From an uncultured Collinsella sp. (GTDB taxonomy: Bacteria > Actinomycetota > Coriobacteriia > Coriobacteriales > Coriobacteriaceae): DNA of 23,033 bases. Both the position numbers and the translations under genes were made by a program. The notes below the pieces were generated by a model. The model ran no database searches. It had not been told where the DNA came from and saw only the letters and a program-made list of their open reading frames with translations. Below, one piece after another: positions 1 to 7,356 of the stretch. How positions within the stretch are numbered: the first letter of the stretch is position 1; the number at the start of each line of letters is the position of its first letter. The stretch is taken from contig UQLI01000032.1 of the NCBI GenBank assembly GCA_900541715.1, positions 1 to 23,033 of the forward strand. The letters run 5' to 3'.

Positions 1-50
1 CAAACGTGACATGATATTGATGAATGAAACAAGAAAAGTTGCCCCTAACG

Positions 51-99
51 TAAAACTCCCCCATAAGCAGACCTTTGACAGTCTAACTCATAGGGGAGT
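51..99 (-). terminator. Rho-independent terminator of pyk
   Basis: Read on the minus strand just after the pyruvate kinase stop. ACTCCCC at one end pairs with GGGGAGT at the other, and the stem extends to about 14 bp through wobble pairs (TATGAGT with GCTTATG). A short TTTTA run follows. The loop is long (about 17 nt) and can form a small inner AGAC/GTCT stem. Position, orientation and the T run fit a terminator for pyk. Confidence 0.7.
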
Positions 100-129
100 A
101 ATTCGTTATGCCTTAATTATTTTCTTATC

Positions 130-1896
130 TTATCGAGCGTTTGCTGCGCCTCGGAAGATCGTGCCGCGGCTGGCATCAACGGTAACGACTTCGCCGTTAT
201 TCAAGGTATCCGCAGCATGTTCTGCACCGACGACGGTCGGAATGCCGAGAGTGATGGCAACGATGGCCGATTCACTGGTAAGGCCTGCTTCTTCAGATAC
301 GATAGCGCTGGCGCGTTTCATATATTCTACAAAGTCAGCACGAGCGGCGCGGAGAACCAGGATGCAGCCGTCCGTGAAGTTCTTCTTCAGGTCTTCCAGA
401 GATTCGGCAACGCAAACTTTACCGATAGCCGAGTTGCGGCCAATGCCGGTACCGCGAAGGAGGACGTCGCCGACAACCTGAACGCGGATCATGTTGGTCG
501 AACCGGCTTTCGCAACAGGGACACCGGCCGTCAAGACGACGAGATCACCGGCTTTGATGAGGTCGTTATCGAGGGCTGCAAAGATAGCATTGTCGACGAC
601 AGCATCAGAGTCAACGGCTTCTTTCCCGTTAATGGCCTGAACGCCCCAGTTGAGCTGTAAGCGGCGAACGATGGCTTCGTGCGGAGATACGGCAACGATG
701 GGGCAGTCCGGACGGAATTTAGAAATCATCTGGGCTGTGCCGCCGCGTTCGGTCGAAGCGATGATAGCTGCAGCATGGAGGTCTTTGGCAATCTTAACGA
801 CGGCTTTGCCGATGGATTCGGTCGTCGTAGCCGATTCACAATCGTCATCTTCAAAAGGTCTCGACGTAAAGTTGCTTTCCGTAAAGGTAGCGACGCGAGC
901 CATGGTTTCAACGGCTTCTACCGGATAGAGACCGCCGGCCGTTTCGCCGCTGAGCATGATGGCATCGGTGCCGTCGATGATGGCATTGGCAACGTCACTC
1001 GTTTCAGCACGAGTCGGACGAGGGTTGTTGCACATCGATTCCAACATCTGAGTTGCCGTGATGACCGGTTCACCGGCTTCATGGCATTTGCGGATGAGGA
1101 CTTTCTGGAGCATCGGGACTTCTTCTGCCGGTACTTCGACACCAAGGTCACCACGGGCGACCATGATGCCGTCGGAAGCCTCGAGGATCTCGTCGAAGTT
1201 CTCGACGCCCAGGGCGCACTCAATCTTCGGGAAGATCGTCACGTGCTCGCCACCGTTCTCGCGGCAAAGCTCGCGGATGCCGCGGACGGACTCGCCGTCA
1301 CGAATGAAGGAAGCGGCGATGTAGTCGATGTTCTCGGTCAGGCCAAAGAGGATGTCCTGACGATCGCGCTCGGTGATGGCGGGCAGCGAGATGTTGACGT
1401 TGGGCATGTTGACGCCCTTGCGCTCGCCAATCAGGCCGTCGTTCTTGACGACGCAGGTCATGTCCTGGCCGTCGACGGACTCGACCTCGAGGGCAACCAG
1501 GCCGTCATCGATCAGGATGAGGGAGCCCTTCTCGACCTCGGAGGGCAGAGCCAGGTAGTCGAGGGAGATGTGCTCAGCGGTGCCGTGGAAATCCTCGGAC
1601 GTGGGCTGAGCGGTGACGACGATCTTGTCGCCGGTCTTGACGGCAACCTTCTTGCCATCGACCAAAAGGCCGGTGCGGACCTCGGGGCCCTTGGTGTCGA
1701 GCAGGATGCCGACGGGCATGCCGAGCTCCTTGGAAATACGGCGGACGCGCTCGATGCGACCGTGGTGCTCGTCGTAGGAGCCGTGCGAGAAGTTAAAACG
1801 GGCGACGTTCATGCCCGCCTTGATCATCTCGCGGATGGTCTCGTCGCTATCGCAGGCGGGACCCATGGTGCATACAATCTTGGTGCGCTTGTACAT
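130..1896 (-). CDS. pyk: Pyruvate kinase with C-terminal PEP-utilizer-like domain
   Basis: 588 aa. Catalyses the last glycolytic step in the cytoplasm: PEP + ADP gives pyruvate + ATP. The N-terminal barrel starts with RTKIVCTMGPA. Visible signatures are the NFSHG substrate loop (35-39), LDTKGPEVRTG (66-76), the catalytic-lysine segment FPKIECALG (222-230), MVARGDLGVE (245-254) and MLSGETAGG (314-322). Residues of about 483-588 form the extra C-terminal domain related to the PEP-utilizing mobile domain, as in Bacillus and Geobacillus enzymes, which explains the length. In that domain the usual TSHA phosphohistidine motif reads TSES (540-543), so the histidine is missing. The start is ATG at 1896 with GGAGG about 7 bases upstream. 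The gene is monocistronic, with its own terminator and a divergent neighbour. GC by hand count falls from about 63% (first 250 codons) to about 55% (rest). Confidence 0.97.
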   Translation of the reverse strand: MYKRTKIVCTMGPACDSDETIREMIKAGMNVARFNFSHGSYDEHHGRIERVRRISKELGMPVGILLDTKGPEVRTGLLVDGKKVAVKTGDKIVVTAQPTSEDFHGTAEHISLDYLALPSEVEKGSLILIDDGLVALEVESVDGQDMTCVVKNDGLIGERKGVNMPNVNISLPAITERDRQDILFGLTENIDYIAASFIRDGESVRGIRELCRENGGEHVTIFPKIECALGVENFDEILEASDGIMVARGDLGVEVPAEEVPMLQKVLIRKCHEAGEPVITATQMLESMCNNPRPTRAETSDVANAIIDGTDAIMLSGETAGGLYPVEAVETMARVATFTESNFTSRPFEDDDCESATTTESIGKAVVKIAKDLHAAAIIASTERGGTAQMISKFRPDCPIVAVSPHEAIVRRLQLNWGVQAINGKEAVDSDAVVDNAIFAALDNDLIKAGDLVVLTAGVPVAKAGSTNMIRVQVVGDVLLRGTGIGRNSAIGKVCVAESLEDLKKNFTDGCILVLRAARADFVEYMKRASAIVSEEAGLTSESAIVAITLGIPTVVGAEHAADTLNNGEVVTVDASRGTIFRGAANAR

Positions 1897-1959
1897 TCAG
1901 ACCTCCATCTGACATCGTCTTGCGCTGATAGATAAACCATAAGAAATAAAACTGAGATG

Positions 1960-1965
1960 ATTATA
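1960..1965 (-). promoter_or_regulatory. Probable pyk -10 box
   Basis: The minus strand carries a perfect TATAAT about 64 bases upstream of the pyk start codon, giving a leader of roughly 55 nt. No good -35 is seen at 17 bp. The best candidate is TTGGGG with a long 19-bp spacer. The assignment rests mainly on the perfect -10 hexamer. Confidence 0.5.
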
Positions 1966-2189
1966 ACGAAATGCCGACCGAATACCCCAAAAAATCGACC
2001 GTATGCCGAATTAGAAGTTCATTTTTTGCGGAAAAACGGTATATGCAAAAACTTTACCAACCGTTCTAACCGCTGCTATCTGGGCGATATTTCAGTTTGA
2101 TGATGCACCGAAGAAAAAACGTTTTATCAATGTTGAACATCATACGGTCTGCATCGTTGCGAATGGACCCTATTTCCAAATGGATTGTT
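1966..2189. other. Divergent intergenic region, no gene
   Basis: The gene-free region between pyk and the ATPase gene runs from 1897 to 2337. It is clearly AT-richer than its surroundings. No coding sequence with a credible ribosome site is visible here. It holds a perfect odd palindrome ATGTTGAACAT (2130-2140). An imperfect outer dyad surrounds it, GATGCA (2102-2107) with TGCATC (2150-2155). These could be a regulator site acting on either gene, but no known consensus is recognised. Confidence 0.5.
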
Positions 2190-2219
2190 TTGGCTAGACG
2201 CGTTGCTTTGGGGTACCAT
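2190..2219 (+). promoter_or_regulatory. Candidate promoter of the P-type ATPase gene
   Basis: TTGGCT (2190-2195) and TACCAT (2214-2219) are separated by 18 bp. This is a modest sigma-70-type match that would start transcription near 2226-2229, exactly where the structured leader begins. That coincidence raises the plausibility of an otherwise weak promoter. Confidence 0.4.
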
Positions 2220-2228
2220 AGCTCCACT

Positions 2229-2330
2229 ATCAACTGCCGCTCAGCACGGCAGCCTTGATGAGCCCTTGCCCTTCTCCTGGGAATTATGATCGGGCATCAA
2301 TCTGCTGAGTGGCCCGAATCCCAGGAGGGG
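2229..2330 (+). promoter_or_regulatory. Structured 5' leader masking the ATPase ribosome site (riboswitch-like)
   Basis: Two hairpins are seen directly. Hairpin A has stem CTGCCG (2234-2239) with CGGCAG (2247-2252) and loop CTCAGCA (2240-2246). It can be extended by ATCAA (2229-2233) with TTGAT (2255-2259). Hairpin B pairs CTCCTGGGA (2274-2282) with TCCCAGGAG (2319-2327), which contains the start of the SD. It is capped by CGGGC (2291-2295) with GCCCG (2312-2316). The loop of B contains TGCTGAG (2303-2309), a perfect 7-nt complement of loop A, so a loop-loop pseudoknot can form. TTGATG (2255-2260) can instead pair with CATCAA (2295-2300), next to CCC (2263-2265) with GGG (2292-2294), breaking both outer A and inner B. 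Mutually exclusive pairings plus a buried SD are typical of translational riboswitches. No known class is recognised, and the yybP-ykoY Mn2+ consensus does not fit. Confidence 0.6.
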
Positions 2331-2337
2331 ACTCTAT

Positions 2338-5019
2338 ATGCAAAAGGAATACCTGTCCGCCGCGGCGGAGGTACTCAGCGACCAAGGTGTCGATGAGAAC
2401 CTCGGCCTGAGCAGCGACGAGGCGTCGTCGCGCCTCGCCAAGACAGGCCCTAACAAGCTTGAGGAAGCCGAGAAGACGCCGTTGTGGAAGCGCTTCTTTG
2501 AGCAGATGGCCGACCCCATGGTCATCATGCTGATCGTTGCCGCCGTCATCAGTGCACTCACGGGCATGGTCAAGGGCGAGGCGGACTTTGCCGATGTCGC
2601 CATCATCATGTTCGTCGTTATCGTCAACTCGGTGCTGGGCGTGGTCCAGGAGGCTAAAAGCGAGGAAGCTCTCGAGGCATTGCAGGAGATGAGCGCCGCG
2701 CAGTCCAAGGTTCTGCGCGACGGCAAGCTCGTGCACCTGCCGAGCGCCGAGCTCGTGCCCGGTGACGTGATCATGCTCGAGGCGGGCGACTCCGTCCCGG
2801 CCGACTGCCGCGTGCTCGAGAGCGCCACGATGAAGATCGAGGAGGCCGCCCTTACCGGCGAGTCCGTGCCCGTCGAGAAGCATGCCAACGTGATTGAGCT
2901 CGCCGCCGGCACCGACGACGTGCCGCTCGGCGACCGCAAGAACATGTGCTACATGGGTTCCACCGTGGTATACGGCCGCGGCCGCGCCGTCGTGGTCGGC
3001 ACCGGCATGAACACCGAGATGGGTAAGATCGCCGGCGCCCTGGCCGAGGCCAAGGAAGAGCTCACGCCGCTGCAGGTGAAGCTTGCCGAGCTCAGCCGCA
3101 TCCTCACCATCATGGTTATCGTCATCTGCGTCGTTATCTTTGGCGTCGATATCATCCGCCACGGCGTGGGCAACGTTCTTACCGACCCGACCGCCCTGCT
3201 CGATACCTTTATGGTCGCCGTCTCGCTTGCCGTCGCTGCCATCCCCGAGGGCCTGGTCGCCGTCGTGACCATCGTGCTGTCGCTTGGCGTGACCAAGATG
3301 GCCAAGCGTCAGGCAATCATCCGCAAGCTCTCTGCCGTCGAGACTCTCGGCTGCACGCAGACCATCTGCTCCGACAAGACCGGTACCCTTACCCAAAACA
3401 AGATGACCGTCGTCAAGCACGAGCTCGCCGCGCCTAAGGAGAAGTTCCTGGCCGGCATGGCTCTGTGCTCCGACGCCCAGTGGGACGAGGAGCTGGGCGA
3501 GGCCGTGGGCGAGCCGACTGAGTGCGCGCTCGTCAACGACGCCGGCAAGGCGGGCCTCACTGGCCTGACTGCCGAGCACCCGCGCGTGGGCGAGGCCCCG
3601 TTCGACTCGGGCCGTAAGATGATGTCCGTGGTCGTCGAGACCCTGGACGGCGAGTATGAGCAGTACACCAAGGGCGCGCCCGACGTGGTGATCGGCCTGT
3701 GCACCCATATCTACGACGGCGACAAGGTCGTTCCGCTGACCGAGGAGCGTCGCGCCGAGCTCGTGGCCGCCAACAAGGCCATGGCCGACGAGGCCCTGCG
3801 CGTGCTGGCACTGGCAAGCCGCACCTACACCGAGGTCCCGAGCGACTGCAGCCCCGCTGCGCTCGAGCACGACCTGGTCTTCTGCGGCCTGTCCGGCATG
3901 ATTGACCCGGTCCGCCCCGAGGTCGCCGACGCCATCCGCGAGGCCCACGATGCCGGTATCCGCACCGTCATGATTACGGGCGACCACATCGACACCGCCG
4001 TGGCCATCGCCAAGCAGCTGGGTATCGTCACCGATCGCAGCCAGGCCATCACGGGCGCCGACCTCGACCGCATGAGCGACGAGGAACTCGACGCGCACAT
4101 CGAGGACTACGGCGTGTACGCCCGCGTTCAGCCCGAGCACAAGACCCGCATCGTCGAGGCTTGGAAGTCGCGCGACCAGATCGTGGCCATGACGGGCGAC
4201 GGCGTCAACGACGCCCCGTCCATCAAGCGCGCCGACATCGGCGTTGGCATGGGCATCACCGGTACCGACGTCACCAAGAACGTCGCCGACATGGTGCTTG
4301 CCGATGACAACTTCGCCACCATCATCGGTGCCTGCGAAGAGGGCCGTCGCATCTACGACAACATCCGCAAGGTCATCCAGTTCCTGCTTTCGGCAAACCT
4401 TGCCGAGGTCTTCTCGGTGTTTATCGCCACGCTCATCGGCTTTACCATCTTCCAGCCGGTGCAGCTGCTGTGGGTGAACCTGGTTACCGACTGTTTCCCC
4501 GCGCTCGCGCTGGGCATGGAGGACGCCGAGGGCGACATTATGAAGCGCAAGCCGCGCAACGCTAAGGACGGTGTCTTCGCCGGACATATGGGTCTGGACT
4601 GCGTGGTCCAGGGTCTGATCATCACCGTGCTGGTGCTGGCGAGCTTCTTTGTGGGCGTGTACTTTGACATGGGCTACATCCACATCGCCGATATGATCGC
4701 CGGCAATGCCGACGAGGAAGGCGTGATGATGGCGTTCATCACACTCAACATGGTCGAGATTTTCCACTGCTTCAATATGCGCAGCCGTCGTGCGTCGCTG
4801 TTCACCATGAAGAAGCAGAACAAGTGGCTGTGGGCTTCTGCCGCGCTGGCACTGGTGCTGACGGTGATCGTGACCGTGCAGCCGACGCTTGCCGAGATGT
4901 TCTTCGGCCCTGTGACGCTTGAACTCAAGGGCGTTCTTGCCGCGCTGGGTCTGGCCTTCCTAATCATTCCGCTGATGGAGATCTACAAGGCGATCATGCG
5001 CGCTGTGGAGAAAGAGTAG
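2338..5019 (+). CDS. SERCA-like cation-transporting P-type ATPase (probably Ca2+)
   Basis: 893 aa P2-type ATPase of the plasma membrane that couples ATP hydrolysis to cation export. In order: an N-terminal cation ATPase domain, the actuator TGES (173-176), M4 with IPEGL (302-306), the phosphorylation motif DKTGTLT with D346, nucleotide-binding KGAPD (445-449), and the hinge TGDGVNDAP (619-627). M5 has SANLAEV (N687, E690) and M6 has NLVTD (N714, T717, D718). M8 has a glutamate (E807) that aligns by eye with SERCA E908. These positions match the ligands of both SERCA Ca2+ sites, so Ca2+ is the favoured substrate, though Mn2+ or Na+ is not excluded. The ATG is at 2338 with GGAGGGG 7 bases upstream. 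The SD lies in a hairpin, suggesting ligand- or ion-controlled translation. It is transcribed alone, between a divergent pyk and a repeat plus terminator. Confidence 0.93.
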   Translation: MQKEYLSAAAEVLSDQGVDENLGLSSDEASSRLAKTGPNKLEEAEKTPLWKRFFEQMADPMVIMLIVAAVISALTGMVKGEADFADVAIIMFVVIVNSVLGVVQEAKSEEALEALQEMSAAQSKVLRDGKLVHLPSAELVPGDVIMLEAGDSVPADCRVLESATMKIEEAALTGESVPVEKHANVIELAAGTDDVPLGDRKNMCYMGSTVVYGRGRAVVVGTGMNTEMGKIAGALAEAKEELTPLQVKLAELSRILTIMVIVICVVIFGVDIIRHGVGNVLTDPTALLDTFMVAVSLAVAAIPEGLVAVVTIVLSLGVTKMAKRQAIIRKLSAVETLGCTQTICSDKTGTLTQNKMTVVKHELAAPKEKFLAGMALCSDAQWDEELGEAVGEPTECALVNDAGKAGLTGLTAEHPRVGEAPFDSGRKMMSVVVETLDGEYEQYTKGAPDVVIGLCTHIYDGDKVVPLTEERRAELVAANKAMADEALRVLALASRTYTEVPSDCSPAALEHDLVFCGLSGMIDPVRPEVADAIREAHDAGIRTVMITGDHIDTAVAIAKQLGIVTDRSQAITGADLDRMSDEELDAHIEDYGVYARVQPEHKTRIVEAWKSRDQIVAMTGDGVNDAPSIKRADIGVGMGITGTDVTKNVADMVLADDNFATIIGACEEGRRIYDNIRKVIQFLLSANLAEVFSVFIATLIGFTIFQPVQLLWVNLVTDCFPALALGMEDAEGDIMKRKPRNAKDGVFAGHMGLDCVVQGLIITVLVLASFFVGVYFDMGYIHIADMIAGNADEEGVMMAFITLNMVEIFHCFNMRSRRASLFTMKKQNKWLWASAALALVLTVIVTVQPTLAEMFFGPVTLELKGVLAALGLAFLIIPLMEIYKAIMRAVEKE

Positions 5020-5030
5020 CGTACTCGTCC

Positions 5031-5118
5031 GGGCCCGCCCCACGCCCTTTCTCCCTCACTGGTCCTCGCGCTTCGCGCTGCGGGATCGTTCGGGAGAAAG
5101 GGCTTCCGGGGCGGGCCC
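5031..5118. repeat. Long extragenic inverted repeat
   Basis: GGGCCCGCCCC-ac-GCCCTTTCTCCC (5031-5055) is mirrored by the reverse complement of 5092-5118, with only a small internal mismatch (AC against GGAA). The two arms match over about 23 bp. The 36-bp loop holds a small GCGC-TTC-GCGC hairpin. No T run follows, so it is not a standard intrinsic terminator. It resembles a REP/BIME-like extragenic palindrome and may protect the 3' end of the ATPase mRNA. Confidence 0.75.
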
Positions 5119-5177
5119 TGCGGTATCCTTGCTGGCTTTTCTTCCGTGCGGATGAAAAGGGCTGAGGGAAAGTTTGT

Positions 5178-5212
5178 GAGCTGGTCGGGCTTTGCCCGGC
5201 CAGCTCTTTTTG
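5178..5212 (+). terminator. Rho-independent terminator after the ATPase gene
   Basis: GAGCTGGTCGGGC (5178-5190), loop TTT, then GCCCGGCCAGCTC (5194-5206) and a TTTTT run. This is a 13-bp GC-rich stem with one G-T wobble. It lies upstream of the proposed rsgA start, which argues against longer rsgA reading frames that would run through it. Confidence 0.9.
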
Positions 5213-5259
5213 ATTTAAAATACCTGCTCAGTTGTGATTTATGGTGCTGGGAGGCGCTT

Positions 5260-6444
5260 GTGGGCAAGGCGAAGGCTAAGGCGAAGAAAAAGACGACGGG
5301 GGCGCGGGCTAAGCGCGATCGTCGTCGGAAGCTCGCGACCGAAGCGCCCGTGTCTGCCGAGGAGTTGTTGGCGAGCGTACCGGGGCTCGATGCGCTGCAG
5401 GACGTTCCGGCGTTTGATGACCTGCCGGTCGATGAAGCCCAGCAGACTGCCTTTGATGATTTCTGCGCACATGCCGAGGAGCCCGAGCAGATGCAGCTGG
5501 GTGCCGTTATTCGCCTGGATCGCGGGTTTCCGCTGGTGGCCACTGCCGACGACACCTTTCGCGCCGAGCATGCCGTGGGGTTTGCCAAGTCGCGCGGCGA
5601 GGACGAGGTCCTGCTGCCTGCCGTGGGCGACCGTGTGGCGGTGCGCCGCGCTCCCGGGCACGATATGGGCGTGATTGAGTGCGTGCTGCCGCGCCGTACG
5701 AGCTTTGAGCGTTGGCGCGGCCGTGCCCGCGGAGAGCGCCAGGTGCTCTGCTCCAACGTGGATAGCGTGCTAATCGTGCAGGCGCTCGGTGCCGGCGAGG
5801 TACTGCTCGACCGCGTGGCGCGCTCGCTGGTGTTGGCGCTTGACTGCGATGCCGAGCCGGTGGTGGTGCTCACCAAAGCTGACCGCTGCGATGCCGAGGA
5901 GCTCGAGCGCGATCTGGACCGCGTGCGCCGCCTGGTGGGTCCGGACGTGCGCGTGATCGTGACGTCCTCTGCCGAGGGGCGCGGCCTGGACGAGGTTCGT
6001 TCCTGCGTGCCTGCCGGGAGCTGCGCCATGATTCTGGGCGAGTCGGGTGCCGGCAAGTCGACGCTGCTCAATGCGCTGCTGGGCCACGATACGTTGGCGA
6101 CTGGCGGTGTGCGCGAACGCGACGACCAGGGCCGTCACACTACCGTCGCGCGCGTGATGGTGGCACTGCCGGGCGACGCCGGCGTGATCGCCGATGCCCC
6201 GGGCCTGCGCAGCTTACCGCTCGTGGGTCACGAGCGGGGTCTGGCGCGCGCCTTCCCCGAGATTGTCGAGGCATCGCGCGCGTGCCGGTTTGGCGATTGC
6301 ACGCATACCCATGAGCCGGGTTGTGCCGTTCGCGAGGCCGAGGACGCCGGGCAGATCGACAGCCTGCGTTTGGAAACGTTCCAAAACCTGGCGTCATCCA
6401 TGCGCGTGAGTGCTCAAATGCTCGATCCCGATGTCCACCTGTAA
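5260..6444 (+). CDS. rsgA: Ribosome small-subunit-dependent GTPase A
   Basis: 394 aa. A circularly permuted GTPase that checks late 30S subunit maturation and is released on GTP hydrolysis. Order: a Lys/Arg-rich N-terminal tail (about 24 residues), an OB-fold region, G4 as LTKAD, then G1 GESGAGKST, the switch RHTT, G3 DAPG, and the C-terminal zinc motif CRFGDCTHTHEPGC (C-x4-C-x-H-x5-C). G4 preceding G1 is diagnostic of this family. I chose GTG at 5260 because GGGAGG sits 6 bases upstream. An in-frame ATG at 5146 would place the terminator at 5178-5212 inside the gene. A weak promoter TTGATT-17-TGTGAT lies at 5210-5238. The basic tail is longer than in many homologues and could contact rRNA (inference). 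Confidence 0.95.
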   Translation: MGKAKAKAKKKTTGARAKRDRRRKLATEAPVSAEELLASVPGLDALQDVPAFDDLPVDEAQQTAFDDFCAHAEEPEQMQLGAVIRLDRGFPLVATADDTFRAEHAVGFAKSRGEDEVLLPAVGDRVAVRRAPGHDMGVIECVLPRRTSFERWRGRARGERQVLCSNVDSVLIVQALGAGEVLLDRVARSLVLALDCDAEPVVVLTKADRCDAEELERDLDRVRRLVGPDVRVIVTSSAEGRGLDEVRSCVPAGSCAMILGESGAGKSTLLNALLGHDTLATGGVRERDDQGRHTTVARVMVALPGDAGVIADAPGLRSLPLVGHERGLARAFPEIVEASRACRFGDCTHTHEPGCAVREAEDAGQIDSLRLETFQNLASSMRVSAQMLDPDVHL

Positions 6445-6461
6445 TTGATTTTTCCTATGAC

Positions 6462-6497
6462 AGCCGTCTTCCAACTGTTCGGGAGACGGCTTTTTTG
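6462..6497 (+). terminator. Rho-independent terminator of rsgA
   Basis: AGCCGTCTTCC pairs with GGGAGACGGCT over 11 bp with one wobble, loop AACTGTTC, followed by TTTTTTG. It begins 17 bases after the rsgA stop and separates rsgA from the pilus operon. Confidence 0.92.
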
Positions 6498-6534
6498 CTG
6501 CGGAAAAGCCTCGAAACATGCAGTTTGCTGACGT

Positions 6535-6599
6535 GCTGACCAAAACCTTGCCACGAGCTTGACGGGCTGGTTAGTTTTTGGTCAGCGATTGGTTTGACA
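6535..6599 (+). promoter_or_regulatory. Dyad operator candidate and -35 box upstream of the Tad operon
   Basis: GCTGACCAAAA (6535-6545) is repeated as its exact reverse complement TTTTGGTCAGC (6576-6586), an 11-bp perfect dyad with a 30-bp spacer. Seven bases on, TTGACA (6594-6599) is a perfect -35, but the matching -10 near 6617 (GATTGC) is poor. A poor -10 behind a perfect -35 beside a dyad suggests an activator-dependent promoter for the pilus operon (inference). A 97-base leader follows to the first gene. Confidence 0.45.
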
Positions 6600-6696
6600 T
6601 CGAAAACCGAGATCGCGATTGCGCCGCTTTGCACTCTGACCGCCCAGACAATGGTGGTACGGGCATTCGCCCGGCACTGCCATGAGAGGAGCGGCC

Positions 6697-7356
6697 GTGA
6701 ACAAGAGCAAGCGCATCGCCATCAGTCTGGTCGCGGGCGTGCTCGCTGCGCTGCTCTGCATGGTTTACGGCTCGTCGATTCGCTCGCAAGCCGAACAGGT
6801 CCAGGCTGAGACCTTGGCCAAGTACGGTGGCGATCGCGCCGAGGTATGCGTCGCGGCGCGCGATATCGATGTGGGCGAGACCCTCGATGAGACCAATGTC
6901 ATAACCCAGGAATGGCTGACGAGTCTGCTGCCGCGTGACGCGGCGACCGAGCTGCGCCAGGTGCGCGGCGACGTGACGACTTCGCGTATTCCCAAAAACG
7001 CCGTGATCTGCAATGTCTACACCAAGGCCGAGAGCCACAAGCTCGAGGTGCCTAAGGGCAAGGTCGCCGTTTCGGTGGCGGTCGATGCCGAGCACTCGGT
7101 CGGCGGTGCTACGGGCGTGGGCAGCTACGTGGATGTGTATGTGCAAAAAGACGGCGTAACCGATCGGTTGTGCGGCGCGTACGTGATCGATACCAGTGAG
7201 GATTCCGGTGCCACGCGCGAGGGCAAGATCGAATGGGTGACGCTGGCGGCTGACCCCGAAGACGTCAAGGAACTGCTGGGGGCATCGGGCAAGGGAACGG
7301 TCAGCTTGACGATTCCCGCCACGGCGCGCGGCAAAAAGAGCGGAGGCGACGAGTGA
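6697..7356 (+). CDS. cpaB: CpaB/RcpC-like Flp pilus assembly protein (SAF domain)
   Basis: 219 aa. Belongs to the CpaB/RcpC family, which helps Tad pilus assembly at the envelope. An N-terminal membrane anchor (about residues 5-24, IAISLVAGVLAALLCMVYG) is followed by a SAF-type domain beginning near EVCVAARDIDVGETLDETNV, then a beta-rich CpaB region ending in a basic, polar tail. I prefer GTG at 6697 because GAGGAG lies 5 bases upstream. The in-frame ATG at 6682 overlaps that SD. It is the first gene of the operon, and its stop overlaps the next start (TGATG). In a Gram-positive envelope it cannot gate an outer-membrane secretin, so a role as a membrane-anchored periplasm-like scaffold is an inference. 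Confidence 0.85.
   Translation: MNKSKRIAISLVAGVLAALLCMVYGSSIRSQAEQVQAETLAKYGGDRAEVCVAARDIDVGETLDETNVITQEWLTSLLPRDAATELRQVRGDVTTSRIPKNAVICNVYTKAESHKLEVPKGKVAVSVAVDAEHSVGGATGVGSYVDVYVQKDGVTDRLCGAYVIDTSEDSGATREGKIEWVTLAADPEDVKELLGASGKGTVSLTIPATARGKKSGGDE

Noticed and set aside
679..1935. 418-aa plus-strand frame opposite pyk
   Set aside because: Mirror of the pyruvate kinase gene, low-complexity Asp/Gly/Leu composition, no ribosome site.
2200..2337. yybP-ykoY (Mn2+) riboswitch
   Set aside because: Gene context would suit, but the conserved loop sequences are not present; GGGGTACC near 2210 is only a superficial likeness.
2284..4767. 827-aa open frame on the minus strand
   Set aside because: Fully antisense to the P-type ATPase; His/Asp/Gly-rich translation typical of a shadow frame in high-GC coding DNA, no family motifs.
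5146..5259. Longer N-terminus for rsgA from ATG 5146
   Set aside because: The extension contains a strong intrinsic terminator and has no SD, while GTG 5260 has one.
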